Positions 46,963-57,605 of a stretch of DNA of 64,000 nucleotides are shown in pieces. Below the pieces are notes generated by a model, which was not told the origin of the DNA, did no database searches, and saw only the letters and a program-made list of their open reading frames with translations. Position 1 is the stretch's first letter. Each line of letters begins with the position of its first letter. The stretch comes from Laccaria trichodermophora (taxonomy: Eukaryota; Basidiomycota; Agaricomycetes; Agaricales; Hydnangiaceae): positions 2,108,001 to 2,172,000 of the forward strand of contig JACTVC010000005.1 of the NCBI GenBank assembly GCA_018417955.1, written 5' to 3'. The position numbers and the translations under genes are program-made.

Positions 46963-48748
46963 ACTGTGTGATCAACACGCGTCACCAGTCTTACATCGAA
47001 AAGCTACGTTCACTCGAGCACACGAGTACACAATCAACGATCAACCTACTCGTCACTTTTGCGGAAGACTGTTACCATCGCCTTTCTATACACCCTTGTC
47101 AAGATTGCGCAGCTATCAAGCGCCCGTTTTTCTAGGCCTTCAAACTCAAAATCTTACAGGGCCATGTACATAACCTTCCTGAGCCTGTGTGTGGTGCACC
47201 TCGACATCACCGCCAAAATGGCACTGTCGTTCATTGAGGATGAGTCTTGGAAAATGCTCTCCAAGTCCGATTCAACACGGTACGTCCCTTACATTCTGTG
47301 CTGCCCGCAAATGCCTGCACGACCTTCCTTCTCACAAGCGCTGATTTTCGACCCCAGAAACACCAACAGGGTCCTTCCTTGGATGCATGCTTCCACTTCA
47401 GCAGAAACAGTCGGATATGCCCAAACCCCATCTCCAACAGGCATGCTTCCGATCCATGAAACTCGACACCGCATTACGATGTACCCACTCACTTCCCGCT
47501 GAGCTTCCTAGACGTAGGGTGAGTCTATCTATCACCAAACGTCGTCATGTTGTGACATTAACATATACCAGTTGCTGTCCAAGAGGATTCTCATCATTCA
47601 TCCTATGCAAGAATCCAAACGCCTACAGCATCGGCCCCTCCCTCCCCGACTCAAATGAGAAGTTGAGCTGGAGTCGAGATTTGTTTGACTGAACCCCCGT
47701 TGTGCAGGTCATAATGTACAAAAGCCAATCTTATACGAACTTGGCTTCTATGATTGAAGAATACACCTTTTCAAGTCAGCGTGAATACCGACTTTGGGGA
47801 GGGCGTTAGGCTCTCGTCTAGGATCACCTTGGAGAGTCAGGGCAGTTAGTAGGAATCACCCACCAACACTGAGAGCCCTGAACATACAAACAGGCCATAG
47901 TTAATGGTGCCTGCTGATGGGCCGATATAAGACAATAACCTAGTATTGATGAATTGGCCGATGTCATCCCCACTGTTGAGGTAGCGAAGGGTCGGCCAGC
48001 GACGTAAATTTTAGCACAGCCGGATCAGCAGGAAGTAAACCCAGAGAGGTAGGTGGTATATCGGCTGATGGAGGATAGCTATGCAAGGTCGGCTGACAGT
48101 TTTGAATGTTCCTGGGTTCATGATCGGCCGAGAGCCTTAAATTCTGATGTGATGGGTCAGCTGGTGGGATTCATATTATTGTAGTTACGGTTTGGCTGAT
48201 TAGTCAAGCGAATGGATACAGCTACCCAGTCGGCCGATGAAAGTGGACAATTCATAAGCTCTGGATCAGCCAGCTTTTTACCCCTTTTCTAGATGGATCG
48301 GTATCTCTTTTCCCCTTTGCTTTTATTTTGTCCGATGTTGACTTGGACAAGTGAATGGGCCTATAGACCAAGCAGGAACGACCGGGTCTGGTTCAAGCAA
48401 CCGTGCTCGGCTGCCTAGATATTTTACAGCAGCCGATGGTCAGGACCGGGGTTCATTCCAAAGGTGACATCGTTTCTAAATTGAACACAATCCGGCCTTT
48501 CGAAAGTACTAAAGCACTTGGGCAGAGTTCCCTGAACCTAATGCTTACCCCTCAGATTAGTTGTATTCCTTCAAGATTGCAGTACTTTTTCTCTTTTACA
48601 AAGAACATGACACAAAAAACCTATATATTCACAAGAAGTTACAAGAGAGGGCGTTACAAAATATGGAGTATTTGATTATTGTGGATCTTCATTAGTGGGA
48701 GTTATAGGGTGATCATCTAACTGGCATTTAGATGTTGAATCATTACTA
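46963..48748. other. Interval between the F-box gene and the KDZ island
   Basis: A plus-strand frame at 47059-47502 starts head-to-head with the F-box gene and has possible introns near 47280 and 47519, but no recognisable domain, so it is not called as a gene. From about 47900 onward, words such as TCGGCCGA, GATCAGC and TCGGCTGA recur every 30-80 bp, which may be subterminal repeats of the KDZ island. The end of the island is not defined by a clear inverted repeat. Confidence 0.4.
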
Positions 48749-50446
48749 TCAAGTAGGGAACATACCAGATGAAGGTATCAGCCGAGGAGACCTCCTGGTG
48801 CCAACTGTGAAGGGAGAGGGTGATCGGCCGCGGCGTGTTGCACGAACTGGCTTGGGAGCCAAATAGATTGGGGCCGGGCTCTCAGCTTGAACCAGATTCG
48901 GAGCTGTGGAAATTGGAGGTGGGCTCGACGCTTGTACAGCTGCCGATTGAACTGGAGCCAGGCTCAAAGCTTGCGCTGGCGTCAGAGCTGCTGATTGGAT
49001 TGGGGCCGGGCTCGTTGCTTGGACCGATTCCTCTGCTGATCGATCGGTGTTGACGCCAATATCCATAGTACCCTTCAGCGTGTTGATGCCGATATCGGCC
49101 GTCCTCTTGGTCGCATCGATCTGGGCATCGGTCATGACTTTGCGTCCGAAATGATTGAGGACAATTTGCTCCACAATCGTTTGTCGGTTACCAAGTTTTA
49201 TCTGACCCTCGGTCAGTGCCCTATATGATGTCGTCAGAGTATCCTGTGCTTGCTCGGCCTGGTGGACTCGGTTCGTAAGTTCGGCCATAGACTTCTCGAC
49301 CTGTTCTTGCAATGCAGCCGGCGTCACCTTCATCATATTCCTGACCTCCCCCTCAAAAGCTTCATGCTGAACCCTTATCGTGCACAAGTCCATCTCGTGT
49401 TGTTCGAGCCTGGCTTCGGCATCCTTCCACCGTGCTTGGTGAAGCTCTTCAAATCGGTCGATCCTCGCGTTGTGTGCATTCATTCTTCTTTCCTCTTCAA
49501 ACCACGACAACGTTTCCAAAGTTTTGACTTGTTCAGCCAGACGATCGCCAGCAGATTCAACGTCTTGAAGTCTTCGGGTCATTTCCTCCAGGGAGGCCAG
49601 ACGTTCACTGAGTGAAGTGGAGTTCACGAATGGGGGGAGAAGAGCGCTGGGGTCGATGCCAGTATGCTCTGACACGATGGTCACCTGAGCCTGTTGTTCG
49701 CGGAGAGTGTTTTGAATGTCAGTCTGGTCTTGACCGAGTCTCCTGATCTCGTGCTGGATTGCATGCATGTCGAATGCCGGTGGCGGACTGAGGGACCTTA
49801 AATCCACCTTGATATGAAGTGCTGTATCAACTAAGTTTTTAAGCAAAGGATGTTCGATAAGAACATAGAAGAACTTACGATGAAGTTCTTCAGCATGAGG
49901 CGGATTGACGCGGCGTGAGTTCGAAACCGACTGCTTGGGCTTGACCGAGGTTGGACCGCTATTGCCTACGATCCCCATGTCATTGGTGGGAACTGGGATC
50001 GGGTCAGGCAACAGGGCAGTAACATCTAGGTTGGTTAGTAAGGAAAAACAAAGTTAATGGAGTCTTACCTGACGATGGCCCGAGGTCGGGCACGTTGGAC
50101 ATTGCAGCACCTGCTGATTGCCCGAGGTCGGTCGTGATGGGCGTTGGAGCAAAATCTAGTCTGGTCAGCGAGGTAAAATTGATTTGATTGAATCTTACCT
50201 AATGATTGCCCGAGGTCCCCTCCTCCTGTTGATATTTGCCCGAGGTCGGCCACGATGCCTGATGATTGCCCGAGGTCTTCTGCTGCTGATGTTTGCACGA
50301 GGTCGGCCACGATGCCTGATGATTCCCCCATGTTGGGTATGAGGGAAGCTAGGCTGGTTAGTAAGGAAAAACTGATTTGATAAACTCTTACCTGATAATT
50401 GCCCAACGTCGGGCATGGTGGGCATTTCATCCATGGCCAGACTCAA
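48749..50446 (-). CDS. Coiled-coil protein with duplicated exon-intron modules
   Basis: The main exon (about 50011-48749) encodes a basic N-terminal part, a helical core rich in heptads (IQHEIRRLGQDQTDIQNTL, then EEMTRRLQDVESAGDRLAEQ and QEQVEKSMAELTNRVHQAEQ) and an Ala/Pro/Gln-rich tail ending in a basic motif (RRGRSPSPFTVGTRRSPRL). Upstream, at 50446-50060, small exons with DLGQSSGIVADLGQ-type repeats are separated by near-identical introns. I recognise no family; it looks like a self-associating nuclear or structural protein. It follows the Zn2Cys6-like gene on the same strand with no gap. A phase-compatible splice near 50537 to 50457 would fuse the two, so they may be one gene. Confidence 0.6.
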
Positions 50447-52029
50447 CTTGGGTTGGACTGGGGGTGTTGGTGTTGGTCGTTCAATGACAATGGCTGGAGT
50501 TGCCCGCGCCTGCCTTTGTCAGGTCGCGAAGAAGTACCGACCTCGGCATCCCTGCCCGAGGTCATGTCCACCATCTCTGAATCCTCCTCCTTTATAGACC
50601 CGAAATCGAAGCTCTCTCCCTCAGAAACCTCGGCCATTTCTACGTCCTTCTTTGCCTTCTTGGGTTTTCGAACGACCACAGCTTCCTCCTCTCCCCCGTC
50701 CTCGGCTCCCTCTGCCATTTTGATATCCTCCGACTTCTTAGCCTTCGATTTCTTGGTTTTCTTCTTTCCCTTCTCTCCCTTCTCTCCCCCGTCCTCGGCT
50801 TCTTCATCCTTTGCCTTGCGCTTCGTTTTCTTGACCACGATCTTCACTTCCTCTTCCTCCTCACCCTCAGTCTTCTTCGAATTCCCCCCTGCCTTGCTGC
50901 ATCTCGTCTTGCCCGTGTTGCAAGTGAAACAGGCGGCGAGCCCATCTCTGGCGCTCTCTGCGCATGGGACGACCTCTCTGTCCTTTCGTCTACTGCAGGC
51001 TACACAGGGCTTGACGGCAATCTTGTATTCTCCCGATTGAATGGCCGCGTTCTGCTTTTCAAGCTTCTCTGCCGATGCCTGGGCCTTCAGTGCCAACTTT
51101 GCTGTCTCTGGGCTAGCCCGAGGTGCCGCTTTGGATTTGGGCTTTACAGTTATCTCGACGACGGGCTGTTGTTTCGACCTCGGCTTGGCAGTGTTGCCCG
51201 AGTTTCGTGAATTGGGTTTGGGCGTTGGCGTCTCCTCAGCGCTGCTTTCATCAACAAGTTTTGCGCTGACAATGCGCGTCTTCCTCGGCCGGGCGTCGAG
51301 GGAGTCCCCTCTCCTCTTTCTCCCACTACTCGTGTCGGCCGAGGGTTTTGCTCGACTTTGTTGAGGTTTGGGCTCGGCTGGCTTCTTTTCTGGTGCTGGG
51401 CCGGCTTTTGGAGTTGATGGGCGTTGGGGAGCGTTTGGTATAGGGACAGATATGTCTGCCGATATTGGGGGCAACGAAGATTGGGCTGGGAGTGACGAAT
51501 TCGGTATAGGGACAGATGACGGTTGTGTGTCTGCCGATAGCGAAGATTGGGCTGGGAGCGACGTATTTGCCGATGTCGGAATGGTTGACGTAATGGGAGG
51601 AATGGGGGGAGAGGGGCCCTCGTAACCTTCCATGAAGAATGTAGGGGTGGTGGTCTGTGGGACTGCATAAAGTCTGTTCCAATCGACCGAGGGCCCGCCC
51701 ATGACTCGCAACATGTCGGTGTATACCCAGATCCTGGCGGGATGGAGCCACTGGGATTCCTCACACCACAGCTGCTTGCCTGACAAAGTCTTTACCAATG
51801 TTACCTTGGTGAAACTAAGTGTCATTCAACAAAATATAAGGTAGTTACTTACAGCTTTGTCCAAGGCACGTGCTTCTAATGTCGGTCGGTTGGCGTCATT
51901 GGAATTCATAAGAGCCGCTTGATGTCGATTGAAGAATCTCAGGAGCGATTCTGTTTGGAACCTAACATCGTCCAAAAACCCGGGGTCGAGATTGTGAGCT
52001 TTAGCTTGTATGGTGAGGGTGGAGGACAT
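50443..52029 (-). CDS. Zn2Cys6-like basic passenger protein
   Basis: Exon 1 (52029 to about 51855) encodes MSSTLTIQAKAHNLDPG and a helical segment; after a short intron (GTAAGT...ACTTAG) the long exon runs to 50443. The N-terminal region includes QLWCEESQWLHPARIWVYTD, then a long Pro/Ser-rich linker, then basic segments. A cysteine cluster C-x2-C-x10-C-x10-C-x2-C-x6-C (CVACSRRKD ... CFTCNTGKTRCSK) resembles a fungal binuclear zinc cluster with unusual spacing. A Lys/Glu-rich C-terminal part (KKTKKSKAKKSED) and acidic patches follow. DNA binding in the nucleus is plausible. Similar genes accompany KDZ elements in other basidiomycetes as far as I recall. The start is the first ATG of exon 1. 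Confidence 0.68.
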
Positions 52030-52465
52030 TTGAGTTGGAATGGGACGAAGGATTAGAACGGGACAACGATGAAAGTTGAAGTCAAAAAGTTAAAAGTTGT
52101 AAACGGAGTCACGTGGTCGCATCAGACCAGTTGAGATCCACAGAATGTTCCAAGGCCGATCATCGGTGGCTTTCCTTCCCACGGTTGAATTTTCAAGGGC
52201 CATCGCAAGGCCGAACAAAACAATGGGTCTTTCTCTCGAACAACGTTCACTAGCAACTGCAATCCCTGGAAAAGCCATCTACTCCATGGCTGATATGTCT
52301 TTGACAAACCCGGGTAGGAGAATGTCTAATCTTCCAGGCAACCATTGTCACTAATTCTTTTGGAGCAGAAATTGTAATGAAAGACTTGGAGCTTAGGGAG
52401 GTGCAGGAAGGTATATAGTTTGGGCTTTTACTTACCGACACCGTTACAACCCTGCCTTCTTAGAA

Positions 52466-53950
52466 ATGGCCCAGACTGACCAGCCTTCAATCATTATTGG
52501 TCGAACAGACCTACCGAACGACGACGGAATGCAGCCCACCGAACAAGCAATGGATGTCGACGTTCATAGCCTTACCCAACGTAAGTCGATAGGCCGAGCT
52601 TTAGAGATTGATATTAATGTGGCCTTCATTAGACCGTCAAGACAGTCAATCGATGTCCATTGATGTGACTGCGTCTCACCCGGCCCCGACATTCGACAAA
52701 TCTATTTTCAATTTTCAACCGCCTGCCAAGTCTTCCATTTCTACAAAGGCCAGAGACATTAATTTCGATCGGTCCATATTCGATTTTACAACGCCCACGG
52801 TGTCTTCCTCCCCCCCGTCCATCTTCAACTTTCAGAAACCCATCATCACTCCCGAGGCCAAAGACCTTGCTTTCGATCGTTCCCTATTTGATTTTACAAA
52901 GCCCTCCCCTTCCCCCCCGAGCTCGGGCATAATGCCCACTGGTCACGAACCCTTCGATCGGGCCATATTCAATTTTGACGAACCCAAAGGGTCTTCCCCG
53001 GCTAAAGATGTCGGTTTGGACCGGCGATGTTTGATTTTAAGGCCACGCAGTCGATCTTTGATTTTCAGAAGCCTGGAATGCCCTCGGCCTCGGGCTCTCA
53101 CTTTTCCTTTGAATCCCAAAAGCCTGACGTGATCTTGGGTTTGTACATCTCGTCTTCACATTCAAAAAAAGCATTTAGCTTACCCAACGTCACAGATGTG
53201 GACAAGTCGGTCTTCTCATTTCAACCATCTTCCGCCGCCTCAAGCAGCCAGAAGCCAGCCAGAGGAAACCCTGGGTCACGTACAAAGCACAATCGCCATC
53301 TTGCCAACCCAGGTTCATGGCCCCCAAACGAGCCCGAGGAAAACCTGGGTCCGATTGAAAGCACGAGGGCCATCGTACCAACTGCCTTTGGTCAGGCCAT
53401 GGCATATGTTCCATACCCGATCTTCATCCACACACATCGTCGGTTAGGACCCCGCCCACCACGTTCAACCAAATTGGTACAGTTAGATTCCAATTCCCGA
53501 CGTGCGAGGGGGTTGTATCGAAACTTCGATCTCCGTGCCCGGTGGGAAAATTCCTCTATCGACAAGACCTTTGGCGACATGATAGAGGGATTCACCAAAG
53601 TCTGGGAAAGGGTCACTGACCCAGATCCTTCACCCGATCCCGTACTCCGAGACATGCAGGCCAAACTGGATGAGCAAGACTCTCAAGAACTCACCCACGA
53701 TGATGACCACGACGATGTTATGTATTCTCTTTCTGGCCGTATTCACCAGGAGGCGGTCAGATCTCTGCCTGAAAACATCACGACGACCAGCCATTATAGG
53801 TATATTCTAACTCGAATGAGGAGGGATAAAGAAAGGTTGCTTGAACAGATTGAAACCGATCGTGATATTTTAGCCGCATTGGATGCAACGTTACTTTCAC
53901 TAAAACCTTTTGTAACGAACAAGGGGAAGGCGCGGGACCGGGGTGAATAA
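52466..53950 (+). CDS. F-x-F repeat protein, KDZ passenger (one frameshift)
   Basis: Exon 1 (52466 to about 52579) encodes MAQTDQPSIIIGRTD; a GTAAGT...ATTAG intron follows. Exon 2 carries at least eight copies of a short motif: FNFQPP, FDRSIFDFTTP, SIFNFQKP, FDRSLFDFTKP, FDRAIFNFDEP, SIFDFQKP, HFSFESQKP and VFSFQPS. Spacers are Ser/Pro-rich and likely disordered. The second half is basic and then helical (RMRRDKERLLEQIETDRDILAALDATLLS). The frame shifts by one base near 53027, inside the repeat region; the repeat continues in the next frame, so a deleted base or an error is likely. The repeat is reminiscent of, but not the same as, nucleoporin FG repeats. No family is recognised. Confidence 0.62.
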
Positions 53951-54045
53951 GTACAATTATGTACATTTTGCAATTATGAACTCGGTCTTAAACCCCAACA
54001 CGAAATGAATTGACATTGTTCTAATTGGAGGCAAAAAGATCTAAA

Positions 54046-56613
54046 CTACCGTTTCATGGATCGGGTGGTTCGGACACTCTCTTCAGCAATTCTCTTTGAC
54101 CGATCTCGGGTCACAATGCCAAGCTCGGTGGACACCTTGCCTTTGATGGGCCGAGGTTTAGGTTTTGCCTTGAAAGGGATGGCCGACTTGATTACATTAA
54201 CGTTCATTGATGGGCCGCGACTGGCATGTGGACCGACCTCGGTAGATGGTTTGTCGATGGAAACGTCTTGCATGACACTGGAACCACCAACCTTCTTGAT
54301 TTTACCAGGTCGGCCGTTTTTGGGGCCAAGTTTGTAACCGGCCTCCAACCGAGAAGTCTTGTTCGGGAGGGCATCCTCTTCATTGTCACTGTATTTTCTT
54401 TTCATCCTACGTCCACCCAACGGCTCCGCCAAGTCCATTTCCCAAAAGCTTTCAGCCTTCTTTATTGGCCGAGCTTCGAAGTCCGACTCAGGCTTCGTGA
54501 CTGCTTTCTCCTTGATCGGCCGAACTTCCTGCTTCACGTCTGAGTCGGAGTCCCATTGATCTTTCTGAGCTGCTGCTTCTGACCCTTCGAACTTCACTGC
54601 TTTTGTCTTATTGGGCCGAGGTTGCTCCTCTTCCACATCGGAGTCCCATTGATCCCATTCTCTTGTGGTTAAGTTGATCTTTTTGGCTGCTTTCTCCTTC
54701 GTCGGCCGAGCTTCCTCGTTCTCAACATCACCGTCCGAGTCCCATTGATCTTTGTGTTTTGGCCGAGCTTCCTCGACTGACCCGGCTTTGGTTCCTTTTA
54801 AGTTGGCTGCCTTCTTCGTCGGCTGAACTCCCTGCTTTTCCACTTCCACTGTGTCCTTGTGATTTGGCCTTCCTTTTACAATGCTGGCCGAGCTTCTTCA
54901 TCAGAGTCCCAATGATCTTGGGGTTTTTCCCCATTCGTTCTTGTAGACCGAGGTTCCCCGTCTGACCCGGACTCGGTGTGGGAGTCCTCCCAACCACTCG
55001 TGGATGCTATGTTCTTTCGAGTCGGCCGAGCTTCATCATCTGACCCACACTCGATCCTTCCCTTCCTTCCCTGCCCAACTAAAGCTTCCTCATCTGACAA
55101 GGACTCGGTTGCCGCCCGGCCTTTCCTTTGACCCTTGCTTTTGCCAAACTTCTTTCCCTTCCCAACACTATGAACTTGTCGTTTTGAAACTAGAACTTTG
55201 ATTTTCTGCCGGGGAGGTGCTTCCCGAACGGCTTTGCCCTCCAAAAAGGCTTTGAATCGAAACGCGACTTTGCCTTTTTCTTGACGTTCATACCAAAATT
55301 CTAGAGCTTGACTGACCATCTCCATCGGAAATTTGGAGGGATCGAGAAACTTGTAAAGGTTATCCCCCTCCGAGGTTACTGCTCTCCAAGCCTCGGGTAT
55401 ATGTTCCTTATCCACAAAGTTGGACAACTTTGCTCCGATAGCTGTCCAGGGAGCTGATCCCTTTTTCTGCCCAGCTGCAATATCTGAATAGATAGAAAAG
55501 TTGGATAATAATAAAGGGTTACTTGGACGTACTTACTATAATGCTGGTTCACAAAAGAACGAAGAAGATTTAGTCGCCAAATTCGGACATCACGGGAAGT
55601 TTTAACTGGTGGCTTCGAGGGATCGGGCAAAATGGGCTCCCCATAGTTATTCATCTCCAGAGTCATGGCTGCCCGGCCACCTCGGTGTCCTCCTTCGGCC
55701 GAAGTCAACTCATCAGACCCATAGTGGTCTTCGTTGTGTCCTCTCCAAGAAGCTACCGTTATTCCATCTTCTTGGAAACTGCGGCCGTGGCTATTGATGT
55801 AGTCCTTTCCATTGCCCAGTTCTTGATTGAAGTCGTAGGTTGAGACGTCCAAAGTGCCATCGGGTTTCAGGTAACAGCCAAATATAAAGACTCGGACACC
55901 CATTGTGTCATAAATCTCCTTGGAAAAGGCATGCATCCGAGCGGTGCAGTTCTTCACGGCCAACCTACGACAGATTCAGAGAAACCAACATTGACAATCA
56001 AATTACTCACTTTGACTTGAGTTCGGGGTCCACCCCCTTCTTGTTGAACTCCTCGGCCGTCCTCTCTAACCTTTTCACCTCTTTCTTTGTAAGTTTCTCC
56101 ATCATTGTAGTGACCACCCGCTCCCGAAAATCAAAGTGAGTCCTTTCTCCCCCTTTAGGCCGGGTTTCACCAGCTTCATTGGCTTCTATACAGAGCTTGG
56201 TAGCCTCGGTATCAATGGCTTCCTTATTCTCATGTCGGAACACACGTCGGGCGTGCCATTGCTGACCCAACTTCGGCATTTTTTGGCTTCTTTTGCGACT
56301 GTGCCGCCCAAACCAAGCCTTGATATCCTAAAAATCAATCAGAAGGGGATTCAATATCTAGACCATGAAAATTAGTTACCTTCTTCACAGCCGTTCTCTC
56401 CTCCTTGTTGAACATCTTTCCATTGGCGAGTATGTCCAGCATTTCTTGCAAAACATCAGACAATATGTTGGCACGAGCTGAGTCACCGGCCTCTCTATAC
56501 TCATCCCGATGTTTCTCCAACAACTCGCTTTCTTCCTTTGTCCAACACCTCCCTGACCCATGGTGCTTGGTTTGACTGTCGGATGGTTTAGGGGATTCGG
56601 AACGAGTGCTCAT
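54046..56613 (-). CDS. KDZ passenger protein with DQWDSD repeats
   Basis: Exons on the minus strand run from MSTRSESPKPSDSQ (56613) through a Myb-like or helical start (CWTKEESELLEKHRDEY), then an exon with WHARRVFRHENKEAIDTEA and FDFRERVVTTMMEKLTKKEV, then one with RMHAFSKEIYDTMGVRVFIF and WRGHNEDHYGSDEL, and DVRIWRLNLLRSFVNQHY. The C-terminal half is basic and has four or five repeats of (K)DQWDSD followed by an acidic run and ARP. The end is TRDRSKRIAEESVRTTRSMKR. A TAA lies in frame near 54876 and the repeats go on in another frame; an intron or frameshift there is unresolved. The function is unknown; disordered nuclear protein is the best guess. Confidence 0.62.
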
Positions 56614-56673
56614 AACGGGATGTATAATGATGGTTTGATGACAAGAGGTAAATGACCAAACAGGTCTAAACAA

Positions 56674-57605
56674 GGAGTGTTACTTCGATTTGCTAAAAAT
56701 ATCTGTGATGAGCGCCGATCACAGATTAGCATCATCACGGAACGGAAACGTTAAGGTTGTTGCATCACGGAACAGTAATGATCGGGAGAAACCATCACGG
56801 AACGGAAACATCAAAAAGGTTGTGACCCTGACGATCATCATCGGAACAACTTCTGTATGACTTGAGGAATACTGAGATAAGAAATATTAAACTACACCTT
56901 GAAACTACCTTGAAACCAGTACAGTTGGGATAGCTGGCACATCTAGGTTAATTGGCAACCATTTTTGCAGAAGATAAAGAAAATTGACCGGACTTAACAT
57001 TCTGTTTGAAAAGTGAACATTTTCCAAGAAAAAGAACTGGAGAAAGTGAAGATGGTTCATTCATTGTCTCAAAGAAGCAAGATGCACATGGTGCTTCCGA
57101 TTTACAGGAAAATATTGTTTATTGCGACTTATTTTAGTGTTACGGCTATATGTGTGGTTTGACCGGAAATCAATTGCGAGAACATGGGGAAATCAATTGC
57201 GCACACATACATGCATGGCTTTACTGGTTCTTGTACCTGGATGTAGTATGAACATGGGTCCACTGCTTGCTTGTATACCATGTCAATCAGAAAATACCTG
57301 GTGGCAGTCTAATGAGGTCAATTAAGTATGCTAGCAATGCGGCCAGGTTGATAGCCATGTGGGTAGTCTGACCGGAATCAAATTCATGCACATACATCTA
57401 CTGGTTCTAGTATTAGTAGAAAACCAAACCTACTGGTTGTATATATCCTAATGAACCATTCTCAAGCACAAATTATGTCCTAGTTCTTTTATAAACTCCA
57501 CAGAAGCTGAACAAGCAGGAAATGAGATTCACTTGTTTATATTTGCAGTTGCTATTCAACGGCTACACTTTCCTTTTCCTTTCCCCCTCATTTGAATAAT
57601 CACCC
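56674..57605. repeat. Spacer before the KDZ transposase gene
   Basis: The block 56733-56810 has three direct copies of CATCACGGAAC(G/A)G(A/T)AA. From about 57130 to 57420 an imperfect repeat shares TCTGACCGGAA, CACATACAT and CTGGTTCT words. No gene is seen; this should hold the promoter of the transposase, which begins at 57606. Confidence 0.45.

Noticed and set aside
47059..47692. Possible spliced gene head-to-head with the F-box gene
   Set aside because: Frames and introns can be drawn several ways and none gives a recognisable or clearly coding protein.
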